Below are positions 8,069 through 19,151 of a stretch of 64,000 nt of DNA, in pieces (within the stretch, counting starts at the first letter, position 1; every line of letters starts with the position of its first letter). Both the position numbers and the translations under genes were made by a program. The DNA comes from VRUE01 sp963788975. Its GTDB lineage: Bacteria > Actinomycetota > Thermoleophilia > Solirubrobacterales > 70-9. The stretch lies in contig CAWBIJ010000004.1 in the NCBI GenBank assembly GCA_963788975.1, positions 1,562,421 through 1,626,420 of the forward strand, in the 5' to 3' direction. The notes under the pieces are model-generated. The model did no database searches. It was not told the DNA's origin and saw only the letters and a list, made by a program, of their open reading frames with translations.

Positions 8069-10122
8069 ATGCCGACCCCGAGCAGACATCGACCAGCTCT
8101 GCATCAACACGATCCGCACGCTGTCGATCGACGCGATCCAGAAGGCGAACTCGGGCCATCCGGGGACGCCGATGGCGCTGGCGCCGCTCGCCTACACGCT
8201 CTGGCAGCGCTTCCTCCGCTTCGACCCGGCCGACCCGATCTGGCCCAACCGCGACCGCTTCGTCCTCTCCGCCGGCCACGCCTCGATGCTGCTCTACTCG
8301 CTGCTCTACCTCGCCGAGGTGCGGGCGGTCGACCCCGACTACGAGGTCGTCGGCAAGCCCGTCCGTCTCGCTCGAGGACATCGAAAGCTTCCGCCAGCTC
8401 GACTCGCGCGCGCCCGGCCATCCCGAGTACCGCTGGACCTCCGGCGTCGAGACGACGACCGGCCCGCTCGGCCAGGGGATCGCGACCTCGGTCGGGATGG
8501 CGATCGCCTCCAAGTGGCAGGGCGCCCGCTACGGCGCCGACCTCTTCGACTTCGACGTCTACGCGATCGCCGGCGACGGCTGCCTGATGGAGGGCGTCTC
8601 CAACGAAGCCGCCTCGATCGCCGGCCACCTCGAGCTCGACAACCTCTGCTGGGTCTACGACAACAACCACATCACGATCGACGGCAAAACCAAGCTCGCC
8701 TACGAGGACGACGTCGCCGCCCGCTTCCAGGGCTACGGCTGGAACGTCACCCGCGTCGGCGACGCCAACGACACCGAGCTGATCGCCGCCGCCTTCGAGG
8801 AGTTCAAGGCGCGAGGAGGGCCGCCCGACCCTGGTCATCGTCGACAGCCACATCGGCTGGGGCTCGCCGCACAAGCACGACACCGCCGCCGCCCACGGCG
8901 AGCCGCTCGGCGAGGAGGAGGTGCGGGAGACGAAGCGCGCCTACGGCTGGCCCGAGGACGCCCAGTTCCTCGTCCCCGACGGGGTCAAGGAGCACTTCGC
9001 CGGCGAGGATCGGCAGGCGCGGCGCCGAGCTGCGCGCCGAATGGGAGGAGAGGCTCGCCGCTTACGCGAAGCAGAGCCCCGAGCTCGCCGCCGAGATCGA
9101 GGCTGCGCAGAGGCGCGAGCTGCCCGACGGGCTGGGACGCCGACATCCCCAGCTTCGATCCCGACGAGAAGGGGATCGCCACCCGCAAGGCCTCGCAACA
9201 AGGTCGAGAACGCGATCGCCGAGCGCCTGCCCTGGCTGCTCGCCGGCTCGGCCGACCTCACCGACTCGACCTCGGTGCGGCTCTCCGTTCGACGGCGCCG
9301 CCGACTTCGAGCCCGGCGCCTACGACGGCCGCCAGCTCCACTACGGCATCCGCGAGCACGAGTCGGCGGCGATCTCCAACGGCCTCTCGCTCTCCAAGCT
9401 GCGGCCGCTCTGGTCGACCTACCTCACCTTCTCCGACTACGCCCGGCCGGCGATCCGGCTCTCGGCGCTGATGGAGCTGCCGGTGATCCACCTCTTCACC
9501 CACGACTCGATCGGGCTCGGCGAGGACGGGCCGACCCACCAGCCGGTCGAGCAGCTCGCCTCGCTGCGGGCGATCCCCGGCCTCGACGTGATCCGCCCCG
9601 CCGACGCCAACGAGGTCGCCGAGGCCTGGCGGGTGGCGATCGACCGCAGCCACCAGCCGGTCGCCCTGGTCCTCACCCGCCAGAACGTGCCGGTCCTCGA
9701 CCGCTCCCGCTACGCCTCCGCCGAGGGCCTGCGGCGCGGCGGCTACGTGCTCGCCGACGCCGAGGGCGGCGATCCCGAGCTGATCCTGATCGCCACCGGC
9801 AGCGAGGTCGCGCTGGCCCTCGCCGCCCACGAGGAGCTGAGCGGCGAGGGGATTCGCTCGCGCGTCGTCAGCCTGCCCTGCTGGGAGCTCTTCGACCGCC
9901 AGGACGAGGCCTACCGCGACGAGGTGCTGCCGCCGAGCGTGACCGCCGCGCGTCTCGGTCGAGGAGGCCTCGACCCTGGGCTGGGACCGCTACGTTGGGT
10001 CTGACGGCGTCAAGATCGGGATGCACACCTTCGGCACCTCGGCGCCGCTGAAGGACGTTCAAACCAAGTTCGGCTTCACCCCCGACCGGGTGGCCGAAGC
10101 CGCAAAGGAGCTGCTCTCATGA
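8069..10122 (+). CDS. tkt: Transketolase (multiple apparent frameshifts)
   Basis: This thiamine-diphosphate enzyme transfers two-carbon units in the non-oxidative pentose phosphate pathway. The signature stretches appear in order but in different frames. They are KANSGHPGTPM, LSAGHASMLLYSLLYL, GHPEYRWTSGVETTTGPLGQG, the ThDP motif IAGDGCLMEGVSNEA...YDNNHITIDG, HDSIGLGEDGPTHQP, and the C-terminal MHTFGTSAPLKD. Frame breaks lie near 8084, 8363, 8813, 9010, 9136, 9197, 9287 and 9947, nearly all explained by one extra base. The joined length, about 680 residues, is normal. The TGA overlaps the tal ATG (ATGA). The breaks look like sequence errors. Confidence 0.88.
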
Positions 10123-11217
10123 AGCCGACCGCGAAGCTGCACGAGCTGGGCCAGAGCCTCTGGCTCGACAACATCACCCGCACGATGCTGGCCGACGGCA
10201 CCCTGCAGGGCTACATCGAGGAGCTCTCGGTCACCGGCCTGACCTCCAACCCGACGATCTTCGACAAGGCGATCTCCGGCGGCGACGCCTACGACGAGCA
10301 GATCGCCGAGCTGAGCGCCAGCGCGGTTCCCGACGAGGGAATCGGCGCCACGCCCACGGAGCGGATCTTCTTCGAGCTGGCGCTCGCCGACCTGCGCGAC
10401 GCGACCGACCTCTTCGCCGCGGTCCACGAGCGCACCGCCGGCGTCGACGGCTTCTGCTCGCTCGAGGTCTCGCCGCTGATCGCCGACGACGCCGACGGCG
10501 ACGATCGAGGAGGCGGCGCAGCTCCACGCCAAGGCCGAGCGCGACAACCTCTTCATCAAGATCCCCGGCACCGAGGCCGGGCTGCACGGCGATCGAGGAG
10601 TCGATCTTCGCCGGCATCCCGATCAACGTCACCCTGCTCTTCGACGACGAGCAGTACCTCGCCGCCGCCGACGCCTACATGCAGGGCATCGAGCGGCGGA
10701 TCGAGGCCGGGCTCAGCGCCGACGTCGCCTCGGTCGCCTCGATCTTCATGAGCCGCTGGGACGTCGCCGTCGCCGGCGAAGTGCCCGACGAGCTGCACAA
10801 CCGCCTCGGCCTGGCGGTCGGCTTCCGGGCCTACCGCGCCTACCGCGAGCTGCTCGACTCGCCGCGCATGCAGCGGCTGATGAACGAGGGCGCGCGACCG
10901 CAGCGCCTGCTCTGGGCCAGCACCGGGACCAAGGACCCCGACGCCTCCGACACCCTCTACATCGAGGGCTTCGCCTCGCCCTTCACCGTCAACACGATGC
11001 CCGAGCCGACCCTGCACGCCTTCGCCGACCACGGCGAGGTCGGCGACCTGGTGCCGGCCGACGGCGGCGACTGCGAGCAGGTGCTGGCGGAGTTCGCGCA
11101 GGCCGGGATCGACGTCGACGCGCTCGCCGAGCGACTCCAGGAGGAGGGCAAGGACGCCTTCGCCAAGTCGTGGGACGAGATGCTGCAGACGATCGAGTCG
11201 CAGGTCGGGGCGCGCGC

Positions 11218-11221
<4 letters not shown>
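10119..11221 (+). CDS. tal: Transaldolase (two apparent frameshifts)
   Basis: It transfers a dihydroxyacetone unit between sugar phosphates. The N-terminal half contains DNITRTML and the family signature VTGLTSNPTIFDKAI. The Schiff-base Lys lies in LFIKIPGTEAG, and INVTLLFDDEQY follows. C-terminal sequence includes WASTGTKDP. The frame changes at about 10,498 and 10,590 each need removal of one G (contexts gacggcgacgatcgag and cacggcgatcgag). The corrected length, about 367 residues, fits actinobacterial transaldolases. It overlaps tkt by 4 bases and pgi by 4 bases, giving a tight tkt-tal-pgi operon. Confidence 0.88.
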
Positions 11222-12867
<1,646 letters not shown>

Positions 12868-12879
12868 GCGTCGCCCGAC

Positions 12880-14250
12880 ATGCCCTGCTCGACGCCCTCC
12901 CGCTTGCGGCGTCGGAGTCGAACCTGCTCGCCGCGCGCGAGCTGATGGCGTTCACGCTCGGCTTCCACATCGTCCTCGCCTGCCTCGGCGTCGCCCTGCC
13001 GGCGATCATCCTCACCGCCAACTGGCTCGGGCTGAAGCGCGGCGACGAGGACGCGATGCGACTGGCGCGGCGCTGGTCGAAGGCGATGGCGGTCACCTTC
13101 GCCGTCGGCGCCGTCACCGGCACCGTGCTCAGCTTCGAGTTCGGCCTGCTCTGGCCGCAGTTCATGGAGCGCTTCGGCGACGCCTTCGGGATCGCCTTCG
13201 CGATCGAGGGCATCTTCTTCTTCGTCGAGGCGATCTTCCTCGCGATCTACATCTACGGCTGGAAGCGGCTCGGCGGCTGGGCGCACTTCTGGTCCGGGGT
13301 GCCGATGGTGATCACCGGCATCGGCGGCGCCTTCTCGGTGGTCACCGCCAACGCCTGGATGAACCAGCCGCAGGGCTTCACCCTCGACGCCGCCGGCAAG
13401 GTCGTCGACACCGAGCCGCTCGAGGTCCTCTTCAACCCGGCCTGGCACTACGAGGTCCCGCACATGATCCTCGCCGCCTACATGGTCGCCGGCTTCCTCG
13501 TCGCCTCGATCTACGCGGTCGGGCATGCTGCGGGGGCGGCGCGACCGCCTGCACCGGCTCGGGCTGCTGATCCCGCTGACGATCGCCTGCATCGCCACCC
13601 CGATCCAGCTCTTCGTCGGCGACACCGCGGCGCGCGAAGTCGCCGACCACCAGCCGGCCAAGTTCGCCGGCATTCGAGTGCATCCAGGAGACCGGCGCCG
13701 AACCAGACCGAGTACATCGGCGGCATCTGCACCGACGACGGGGTCAAGGGGGCGATCGGCATCCCCGACCTCGACTCCTACCTGGTCGGCTTCAGCGCCG
13801 ACACGGAGGTGACCGGGCTCGAGGACATCCCGCCGGACGAGCGCCCGCCGGCCAACACCCTGCTCCACCTCTCCTTCGACGCGATGGTCGGGATCGGCAG
13901 CGCGCTGCTTGGCCTCGCGGCCTGGCTCGCCTTCGTCTGGTGGCGGCGGCGGGACATCCCGCGCACCCCCTGGTTCCTGCGCGCGGTCGCGGTCTCCGGC
14001 GTGGCCGCGATCGTCGCCCTCTGGTGCGGCTGGATCGTCACCGAGGTCGGCCGCCAGCCCTGGATCGTCCAGGGCTACATGCGCACCGAGGAAGCGGTGA
14101 CCGAGGCGGAGGGGATCTGGTTCGCCTTCGCCGCGTCGTCCTCCTCTACGCCGCGCTCGGCACGGGCGCGGTCCTGGTCCTGCGCTCGATGTCGCGCCGC
14201 TGGCGCGAGGGCGAGGCGAGGCCGAGAGGCACTCCCTACGCGCCGCCTGA
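12880..14250 (+). CDS. cydA: Cytochrome bd ubiquinol oxidase subunit I (apparent frameshifts)
   Basis: This is the haem-carrying subunit of a bd-type terminal oxidase in the cytoplasmic membrane. TM helices with haem-ligand candidates are visible: GFHIVLACLGVALP (N-terminal His), then FGLLWPQFMERFG, GIFFFVEAIFLAIYIYGWKRL, NAWMNQPQGF, and AWHYEVPHMILAAYM. A later helix reads VRVPWFLRA-like in TPWFLRAVAVSGVAAIVALWCGW. Frame breaks lie near 12,884 (right after the ATG), 13,523, 13,673, 13,713, 14,130 and 14,223. With these repaired the product ends EAERHSLRAA before the TGA at 14,248. It starts 12 bases after pgi. Confidence 0.85.
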
Positions 14251-14264
14251 CGGAGGCCGGTCAG

Positions 14265-15266
14265 ATGACCAAGGCCGACGCTCGCTGCCGCGATCCTCTG
14301 GATCGGCGCCACGCTCTACGCGGTCTTCGGCGGCGCCGACTTCGGCGGCGGCCTCTGGGACCTGGTCGCCGGCGACGCCGAGAAGGGCGAGCGGCCGCGG
14401 GCGCGGATCCAGCGCTCGCTGACCCCCGTCTGGGAGGCCAACCACGTCTGGCTGATCTTCATCCTCGTCGTCCTCTGGACCGCCTTCCCGGAGGCCTTCG
14501 GGGCGGTGATGTCGACCCTCTACGTGCCGCTGGCGCTGGCCGCGGTCGGGATCGTCCTGCGCGGCGCCGGCTTCGCCTTCCGCAAGTCGATCGAGTCGCT
14601 GCAGGCACGCCGCGCGATGGGCGCCGCCTTCGCCCTCTCCTCGGTGCTGACGCCGTTCTTCATGGGGACGGTGGTCGGCGCGGTCGCCGCCGGCAACGTG
14701 CCGGCGGAGGGCAACGGCGACGCCTTCTCGAGCTGGCTGGCGCCGCTGCCGCTGCTGACCGGGGCGCTCTTCGTCGCCACCGGCGCCTACCTCGCCGCGG
14801 TCTTCCTCGTCGTCGACAGTCGCCACGACGCCGATGCCGAGATGGAGGGCTACTTCGCCCGCCGCGCCCTCGCCGCGGGCCTCGTCGCCGGCGCCCTCGC
14901 CGTTGCCGGCCTCTTCGTCCTCCACGCCGACGCCCGCTACGTCTACGACCGCCTCGTCGCCGAGGGCCTGCCGCTGGTGATCGTCTCGTCGCTCTGCGGC
15001 CTCGGCGTGCTGGCCATGCTGCTCCGTGGCGCTCGCCGCGGGTTGCGACCGCTGGCGGTCGGCGCCGTCGTCGCGGTGATCTGGGGCTGGGGCGTCGCCC
15101 AGTTCCCCTACCTGCTGCCGACCTCGCTGACGATCGGCGAGTCGGCGGCGCCGGGCCCGACCCTCGACGCGGTGCTCGTCGTCTTCGGCGATCGCCGTCG
15201 CTCGTCGTCCTGCCCGCCCTCGGCCTCCTCTACTGGCTTAGCCAGAAGGAGCTGCTCGGTGAGTGA
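14265..15266 (+). CDS. cydB: Cytochrome bd ubiquinol oxidase subunit II (apparent frameshifts)
   Basis: This is the second core subunit of the bd oxidase. After a one-base insertion just behind the ATG (about 14,281), the frame reads LWIGATLYAVFGGADFGGG, a hallmark of CydB. WEANHVWLIFILVVLWTAFP, then PLPLLTGALFVATGAYLAAVFL and GWGVAQFPYLLP, are the other conserved helices. Two more one-base gains near 15,190 and 15,204 must be removed before LPALGLLYWLSQKELLGE. Length is about 333 residues with about 8 TM helices. No cydCD genes are present in the window. Confidence 0.87.
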   Translation: MTKADARCRDPLDRRHALRGLRRRRLRRRPLGPGRRRRREGRAAAGADPALADPRLGGQPRLADLHPRRPLDRLPGGLRGGDVDPLRAAGAGRGRDRPARRRLRLPQVDRVAAGTPRDGRRLRPLLGADAVLHGDGGRRGRRRQRAGGGQRRRLLELAGAAAAADRGALRRHRRLPRRGLPRRRQSPRRRCRDGGLLRPPRPRRGPRRRRPRRCRPLRPPRRRPLRLRPPRRRGPAAGDRLVALRPRRAGHAAPWRSPRVATAGGRRRRRGDLGLGRRPVPLPAADLADDRRVGGAGPDPRRGARRLRRSPSLVVLPALGLLYWLSQKELLGE

Positions 15267-15956
15267 CGTCCGCGGCGTCCGCGCCGTCCTCTTCGACATC
15301 GACGGCACGATTCTGGTGACCGGCGGCGCCGGGGGCGCCGCCTGGCAGCGCGCCTTCGAGGAGCTGCACGGGGTCGAAGCCAACGTCGCCGAGCACACCG
15401 ACGCCGGCATGACCGACCCCGAGATCGCCGAGATCATCTTCCGCGAGGTGATCGGCCGCGAGGGCACGGCTGAGGAGCGCGCCAAGGCGATCGGCTGCTA
15501 CCTCAAGCACCTGCCCGACACCGTCGCCGAGTCCGGCCGGCTACCGGGTGATGCCGGGGATCGAGAACCTGCTCGACAGGCTGATCGACGACGGCGTCCT
15601 GCTCGGCCTGGTCACCGGCAACATCGAGGCCGCCGCCCACATCAAGCTCGCCCGCGCCGGCCTCAACCGCTTCTTCAGCTTCGGCGGCTACGGCTCCGAC
15701 TCCGCCGACCGCACCGAGGTGACCGAAGACGGCGCTCGCCCGCGGCGAGCTCGTCTCCGGCGGCGCTCTCGCCGACGGCGCCTGCATCGCCGTCGGCGAC
15801 ACCCCCCGCGACGTCAAGGCCGGCCACGGCGCCGGGATCCGGGTCGTCGGCGTCGCCACCGGCAGCTACTCGGTCGAGCAGCTGCGCGAGGCCGGGGCCG
15901 ACTGGGCGATACCCAAGGTCGAGAGCTGGCCGTTCCCATCTCTCCGACAGCTTTAG
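15259..15956 (+). CDS. HAD-superfamily phosphatase/phosphonatase-like hydrolase (apparent frameshifts)
   Basis: A GTG start overlaps the end of cydB by 8 bases. HAD motif I is VLFDIDGTIL near residue 10, motif II is LGLVTGNIEAAAHIKLARAG, and motif IV is IAVGDTPRDVKAGHGAGIRVVGVATG. Such proteins are small Mg-dependent phosphatases of the phosphoglycolate-phosphatase type. The substrate is not deducible, though removing damaged sugar phosphates would suit the neighbourhood. Frame changes near 15,537 and 15,731 each need removal of one G. The corrected product is about 231 residues. Confidence 0.78.
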
Positions 15957-15966
15957 AGTGAAGTCG

Positions 15967-16878
15967 ATGCTGCGGCTGGGGGGAGGCAGGGCCCACAAGC
16001 GCTGGAGTGTGCTGGTCGCCGTGCTCGCGGTCTGCACGGGCGGGGCGATCGGTGGCTGCGGCGACGCGCCCACGGCGTCGTCGGAGGGAGCCGATCGCTT
16101 CGACGCGAACCGAGCATTCGCGCTGGTCGAGCGTCAGGTCGACGCTGGCCAGCGACCGGCGGGATCTCCTCAGCTGCGCCGGCTGGCGAAGGGATTGAGG
16201 CTGTTGCTCCCCAACGGGCACTTCGAACCGATTCCTGGCGAACCAGGGTTGCGCAACATCGTCGGCGCGCTGTCCGGGCGCGAGCCCGGCATCGTCGTCG
16301 GCGCCCACTACGACACGTTGGACACGCCCTCCGGCTTCGTCGGCGCCAACAACGGTGCCGCGGGGACGGCGGTGGTGATCGGCGTTGCCCGGGCTCTACG
16401 TCGTTCGGCTCTCGATCCCGAAGCCAAGCAGGTCAGCTTCGTGCTCTTCGACGGCGAGGAGCCACCAGCCGGGCTGCCGGGCGAAGGCCTCGACTTCTAC
16501 AACGAAGGGCTGCGGGGCTCCCGCGCCTATGTCAAAGCCCACCCAGGCGAGACCAGCGCGATGATCCTGCTGGACTACGTCGGCAACCGCGGCCTGCACC
16601 TGCCGCGGGAGGCGAATTCGACCGAAGGGCTCTGGGACCGCCTCCTGATCGCGGCCGAAGCGGTCGATGCCCAGCGCTTCTTCTCGGGCGACACCGGCCC
16701 GGCGATCATCGACGACCACATCCCCTTCCTGCGTGCGGGTGTGCCGGCGATCGACCTGATCGACTGGTCCTATCCGGGCCACAGCCTCGCCGACGGCCTC
16801 GACAAGATCTCCCGCCAGAGCCTCGACGGAGTCGGCGAGGCCGTCGTCCAGCTCGTCGAAGAACTCCGCGCGGAGTAG
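15967..16878 (+). CDS. M28-family peptidase / glutaminyl-cyclase-like lipoprotein
   Basis: The N terminus has a basic region, a hydrophobic core and a lipobox-like AIGGC at about residues 26-30, so it is probably a lipoprotein exported by Sec. The catalytic domain shows GAHYDT (first metal His), LFDGEE (acidic base pair), LLDYVGNRG (Asp) and DDHIPFLRAGVPAIDLID (last His). The usual GANDNASG element is GANNGAAG, so the bridging Asp appears to be Asn. Family members are aminopeptidases or glutaminyl cyclases. A GTG at 15,958 is an alternative start. It ends just before a perfect palindrome. Confidence 0.75.
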   Translation: MLRLGGGRAHKRWSVLVAVLAVCTGGAIGGCGDAPTASSEGADRFDANRAFALVERQVDAGQRPAGSPQLRRLAKGLRLLLPNGHFEPIPGEPGLRNIVGALSGREPGIVVGAHYDTLDTPSGFVGANNGAAGTAVVIGVARALRRSALDPEAKQVSFVLFDGEEPPAGLPGEGLDFYNEGLRGSRAYVKAHPGETSAMILLDYVGNRGLHLPREANSTEGLWDRLLIAAEAVDAQRFFSGDTGPAIIDDHIPFLRAGVPAIDLIDWSYPGHSLADGLDKISRQSLDGVGEAVVQLVEELRAE

Positions 16879-16885
16879 CAGAGGG

Positions 16886-16935
16886 GACGTGCCGGTAGTT
16901 AACCGCCCATATGGGCGGTTAACTACCGGCACGTC
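16886..16935. terminator. Perfect 50-bp palindrome between convergent genes
   Basis: The 25-base half starts gacgtgccggtagttaac and ends at a central catatg. The two halves are exact reverse complements. It sits between the stops of the M28 gene (plus) and cfa (minus; the stop is 1-2 bases away), so it can serve as a bidirectional terminator. There is no T-run. Confidence 0.8.
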
Positions 16936-16936
16936 G

Positions 16937-18145
16937 TCAAGCCAGCGTGCAGCGGGCCTGGTAGATCGAGAGAAAGCCGTTCTCGAAGCCGTTGCGCGCC
17001 ATGCGCAGGTAGAGGCGCCAGACGCGGACCCGTTCGGGGCCGGCGAGGCGGACCGCGTCGTCGAGGTTCTCGTCAAGGCGGCGGGCCCAGTGGCGCAGCG
17101 TCTCGGCGTAGTCGGCGCCGAACTCCTCGACGTGGCGGGTGACGAAGCCGGCCCGCTCCAGCGCCAGCAGCACCCGCGAGAGGTGCAGCGGTTCGGCGTC
17201 GGGGAAGACGTAGCGCTCCGAGAAGGGCCCGGCATCGGGGTCGGTGTGGCGGAGGCGGGCGATGCCGTGGTTGAGCAGCCGCCCGCCCGGCTCCAGCAGG
17301 CCGGCCAGGGTGCGGGCGTAGACGTCGATCTGCGCCGCGCCGACGTGCTCGACCATGCCGATACTGGCGATCGCGTCGAAGCGCTCGCCGGCCAGGTCGC
17401 GGTAGTCCATGACGCGGATCTCGACCCGGTCGGCGACCCCGGCGGCCTCGGCCCGCTGCCGCGCCCGCTCGGCCTGGGGAGGGGAGAGGGTGATGCCGAG
17501 CACCCTGGCGCCGTGCCGGGTCGCCGCCCAGAGCGGGAAGCTGCCCCAGCCGCAGCCGACGTCGAGCACCCGCTCACCCTCTTTCAGCGCCAGCTTGCGG
17601 GCGACCATCTCGAGCTTCTCCTCCTGCGCCTCCTCCAGCGCCTCGGCGCCGCGCGAGAAGATCGCGCAGCTGTAGGTCATCGAGTCGTCGAGGAAGAGCG
17701 AGAAGAACTCGTTGGAGACGTCGTAGTGGTGGCGGACCGCCTCGGCGTCGCGCTCCTTCGTGTGGCGGTGGCCGCTCGGCCGTAGCTCGGCGGCGGGCCG
17801 GCGCGGCGGCCTGGCGAGGCCGGCAGCCCGCACCGCGCCGAGCAGCAGCCGCGCCTTGTCACCGCTCTCCAGCGGCGGCGCCTCCCAGCTGTCGAGCAGC
17901 CCGATCACCGCGTCGATGTCGTCGACCTCGATCTCACCGCTGACATAGGCGCGGCCCAGCCCCAGCTGTCCGGGCGCCAGCAGCGCGTGGGCGGCGGCGC
18001 GCGGCGAACGCACGTAGAAAGTCGGCCCGGAATCGCCGGATGTGACCGGCAGCTGCGTCCCGTCCCAGAACTCGACCGCGAAGGGTCGCTCGGGGACTCG
18101 CCCTTCGATCTCGCGACGCAGTCTCGCGGTGCTCGCAAAAGGCAT
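16937..18145 (-). CDS. cfa: Cyclopropane-fatty-acyl-phospholipid synthase family methyltransferase
   Basis: This 402-residue SAM-dependent enzyme methylenates or methylates unsaturated acyl chains of membrane phospholipids. The N-terminal lipid-binding region contains GLGRAYVSGEIEVDD. The C-terminal Rossmann methyltransferase domain contains HYDVSNEFF, DDSMTYSCA, the SAM motif VLDVGCGWGS, LGITLSPPQ, IASIGMVEHVG and the C-terminal RVWRLYLRMARNGFENG. All are standard CFA synthase landmarks. It is divergent from an acyl desaturase gene with 70 bases between starts, suggesting coordinated control of unsaturated and cyclopropanated lipids. Confidence 0.9.
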   Translation of the reverse strand: MPFASTARLRREIEGRVPERPFAVEFWDGTQLPVTSGDSGPTFYVRSPRAAAHALLAPGQLGLGRAYVSGEIEVDDIDAVIGLLDSWEAPPLESGDKARLLLGAVRAAGLARPPRRPAAELRPSGHRHTKERDAEAVRHHYDVSNEFFSLFLDDSMTYSCAIFSRGAEALEEAQEEKLEMVARKLALKEGERVLDVGCGWGSFPLWAATRHGARVLGITLSPPQAERARQRAEAAGVADRVEIRVMDYRDLAGERFDAIASIGMVEHVGAAQIDVYARTLAGLLEPGGRLLNHGIARLRHTDPDAGPFSERYVFPDAEPLHLSRVLLALERAGFVTRHVEEFGADYAETLRHWARRLDENLDDAVRLAGPERVRVWRLYLRMARNGFENGFLSIYQARCTLA

Positions 18146-18178
18146 CGGCCCCGACCTTACAACGCGATTGATCGCACG

Positions 18179-18209
18179 GTGACATCTTCGCTGATGCGCG
18201 GCGTATGAT
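18179..18209 (+). promoter_or_regulatory. Promoter of the desaturase gene
   Basis: TATGAT (18,204-18,209) lies 6 nt before the GTG start, with a weak GTGACA -35 (18,179-18,184) at 19-bp spacing. The short distance suggests a leaderless mRNA. Confidence 0.45.
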
Positions 18210-18215
18210 CGTTAT

Positions 18216-19142
18216 GTGGCAGGCGCCGGACCACTCCCATCCGACATCCAGCCGGTCGCGAACGAGACCCGTGACCGCATCATCACCGGCCTGGTCACGC
18301 TGGTCCCCTTCGTCGCGATCATCTTCGCCGGCTGGCAGGTCTGGGGCAGCGCCCTGCACTGGAGCGACGTCTTCCTCTTCGTCGGCATGTACCTGCTGAC
18401 CGGGCTCGGGATCACGGTCGGCTTCCACCGCCATCTCACTCACCGCAGCTTCAAGGCGAAGCGCTGGCTGCACGGCCTGCTGGCGATCCTCGGCTCGGCG
18501 GCGATCGAGGGCCCGGTGATCTCCTGGGTCGCCGACCACCGCAAGCACCACGCCTTCTCCGACGAAGAGGGCGACCCGCACAGTCCCCACGTCGACCACG
18601 GCCATGGCTGGGGTGGCGCGATGCGCGGCCTCTTCCACGCTCACATGGGCTGGCTCTTCATCCACACCCAGCGCGGCAACAAGGAACGCTTCGCGCCCGA
18701 CCTGATCGAGGACCCGGTGATCAGCTGGGTCGACCGCACCTTCCTGCTCTGGGCGATCCTCGGTCTCCTCCTCCCCTTCGCCCTCGGCTGGGTGATCGGC
18801 GGCACCCTGTTCGCGGGACTCACCGGCCTGCTCTGGGGTGGCCTCGTCCGCATCTTCGTCCTCCACCACTTCACCTACAGCATCAACTCGCTCTGCCACG
18901 TCTTCGGCAGCCGCGACTTCGAGACCGGCGACGAGTCGCGCAACCTCGCTCTGATCGCCCTGCCCACCATGGGCGAGGCCTGGCACAACAACCACCACGC
19001 CTTCCCGACTTCCGCCGTCCACGGCCTCGGCCGCTGGCAGCTGGACGTCTCGGCGATCGTGATCGACACCCTCGAGCGCTTCGGCCTGGTCTGGGATGTC
19101 GTCCGAGTTTCTCCCGACCGCATAGCTGCCAAGGCCGCCTGA
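18216..19142 (+). CDS. Fatty acyl desaturase (delta-9 stearoyl-CoA desaturase type)
   Basis: This 308-residue integral-membrane di-iron enzyme introduces a double bond into acyl-CoA or lipid acyl chains. The three histidine boxes are FHRHLTHRSF (near residue 72), DHRKHHAFSDEEGDPHSPH (near 110) and GEAWHNNHHAFP (near 250). Paired hydrophobic segments lie before the first and between the second and third boxes. The GTG start at 18,216 is preferred; an ATG two bases upstream is out of frame. It is divergent from cfa, whose product modifies unsaturated chains, so substrate supply is a plausible link. Confidence 0.92.
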   Translation: MAGAGPLPSDIQPVANETRDRIITGLVTLVPFVAIIFAGWQVWGSALHWSDVFLFVGMYLLTGLGITVGFHRHLTHRSFKAKRWLHGLLAILGSAAIEGPVISWVADHRKHHAFSDEEGDPHSPHVDHGHGWGGAMRGLFHAHMGWLFIHTQRGNKERFAPDLIEDPVISWVDRTFLLWAILGLLLPFALGWVIGGTLFAGLTGLLWGGLVRIFVLHHFTYSINSLCHVFGSRDFETGDESRNLALIALPTMGEAWHNNHHAFPTSAVHGLGRWQLDVSAIVIDTLERFGLVWDVVRVSPDRIAAKAA

Positions 19143-19151
19143 CCTAGTCGG

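Noticed and set aside
8104..8883. Minus-strand frames opposite tkt and likewise opposite rpoB/rpoC (for example 54,812-56,644 and 56,191-58,461)
   Set aside because: They mirror conserved genes, have Val/Asp/Leu-biased shadow composition and show no recognisable domain.
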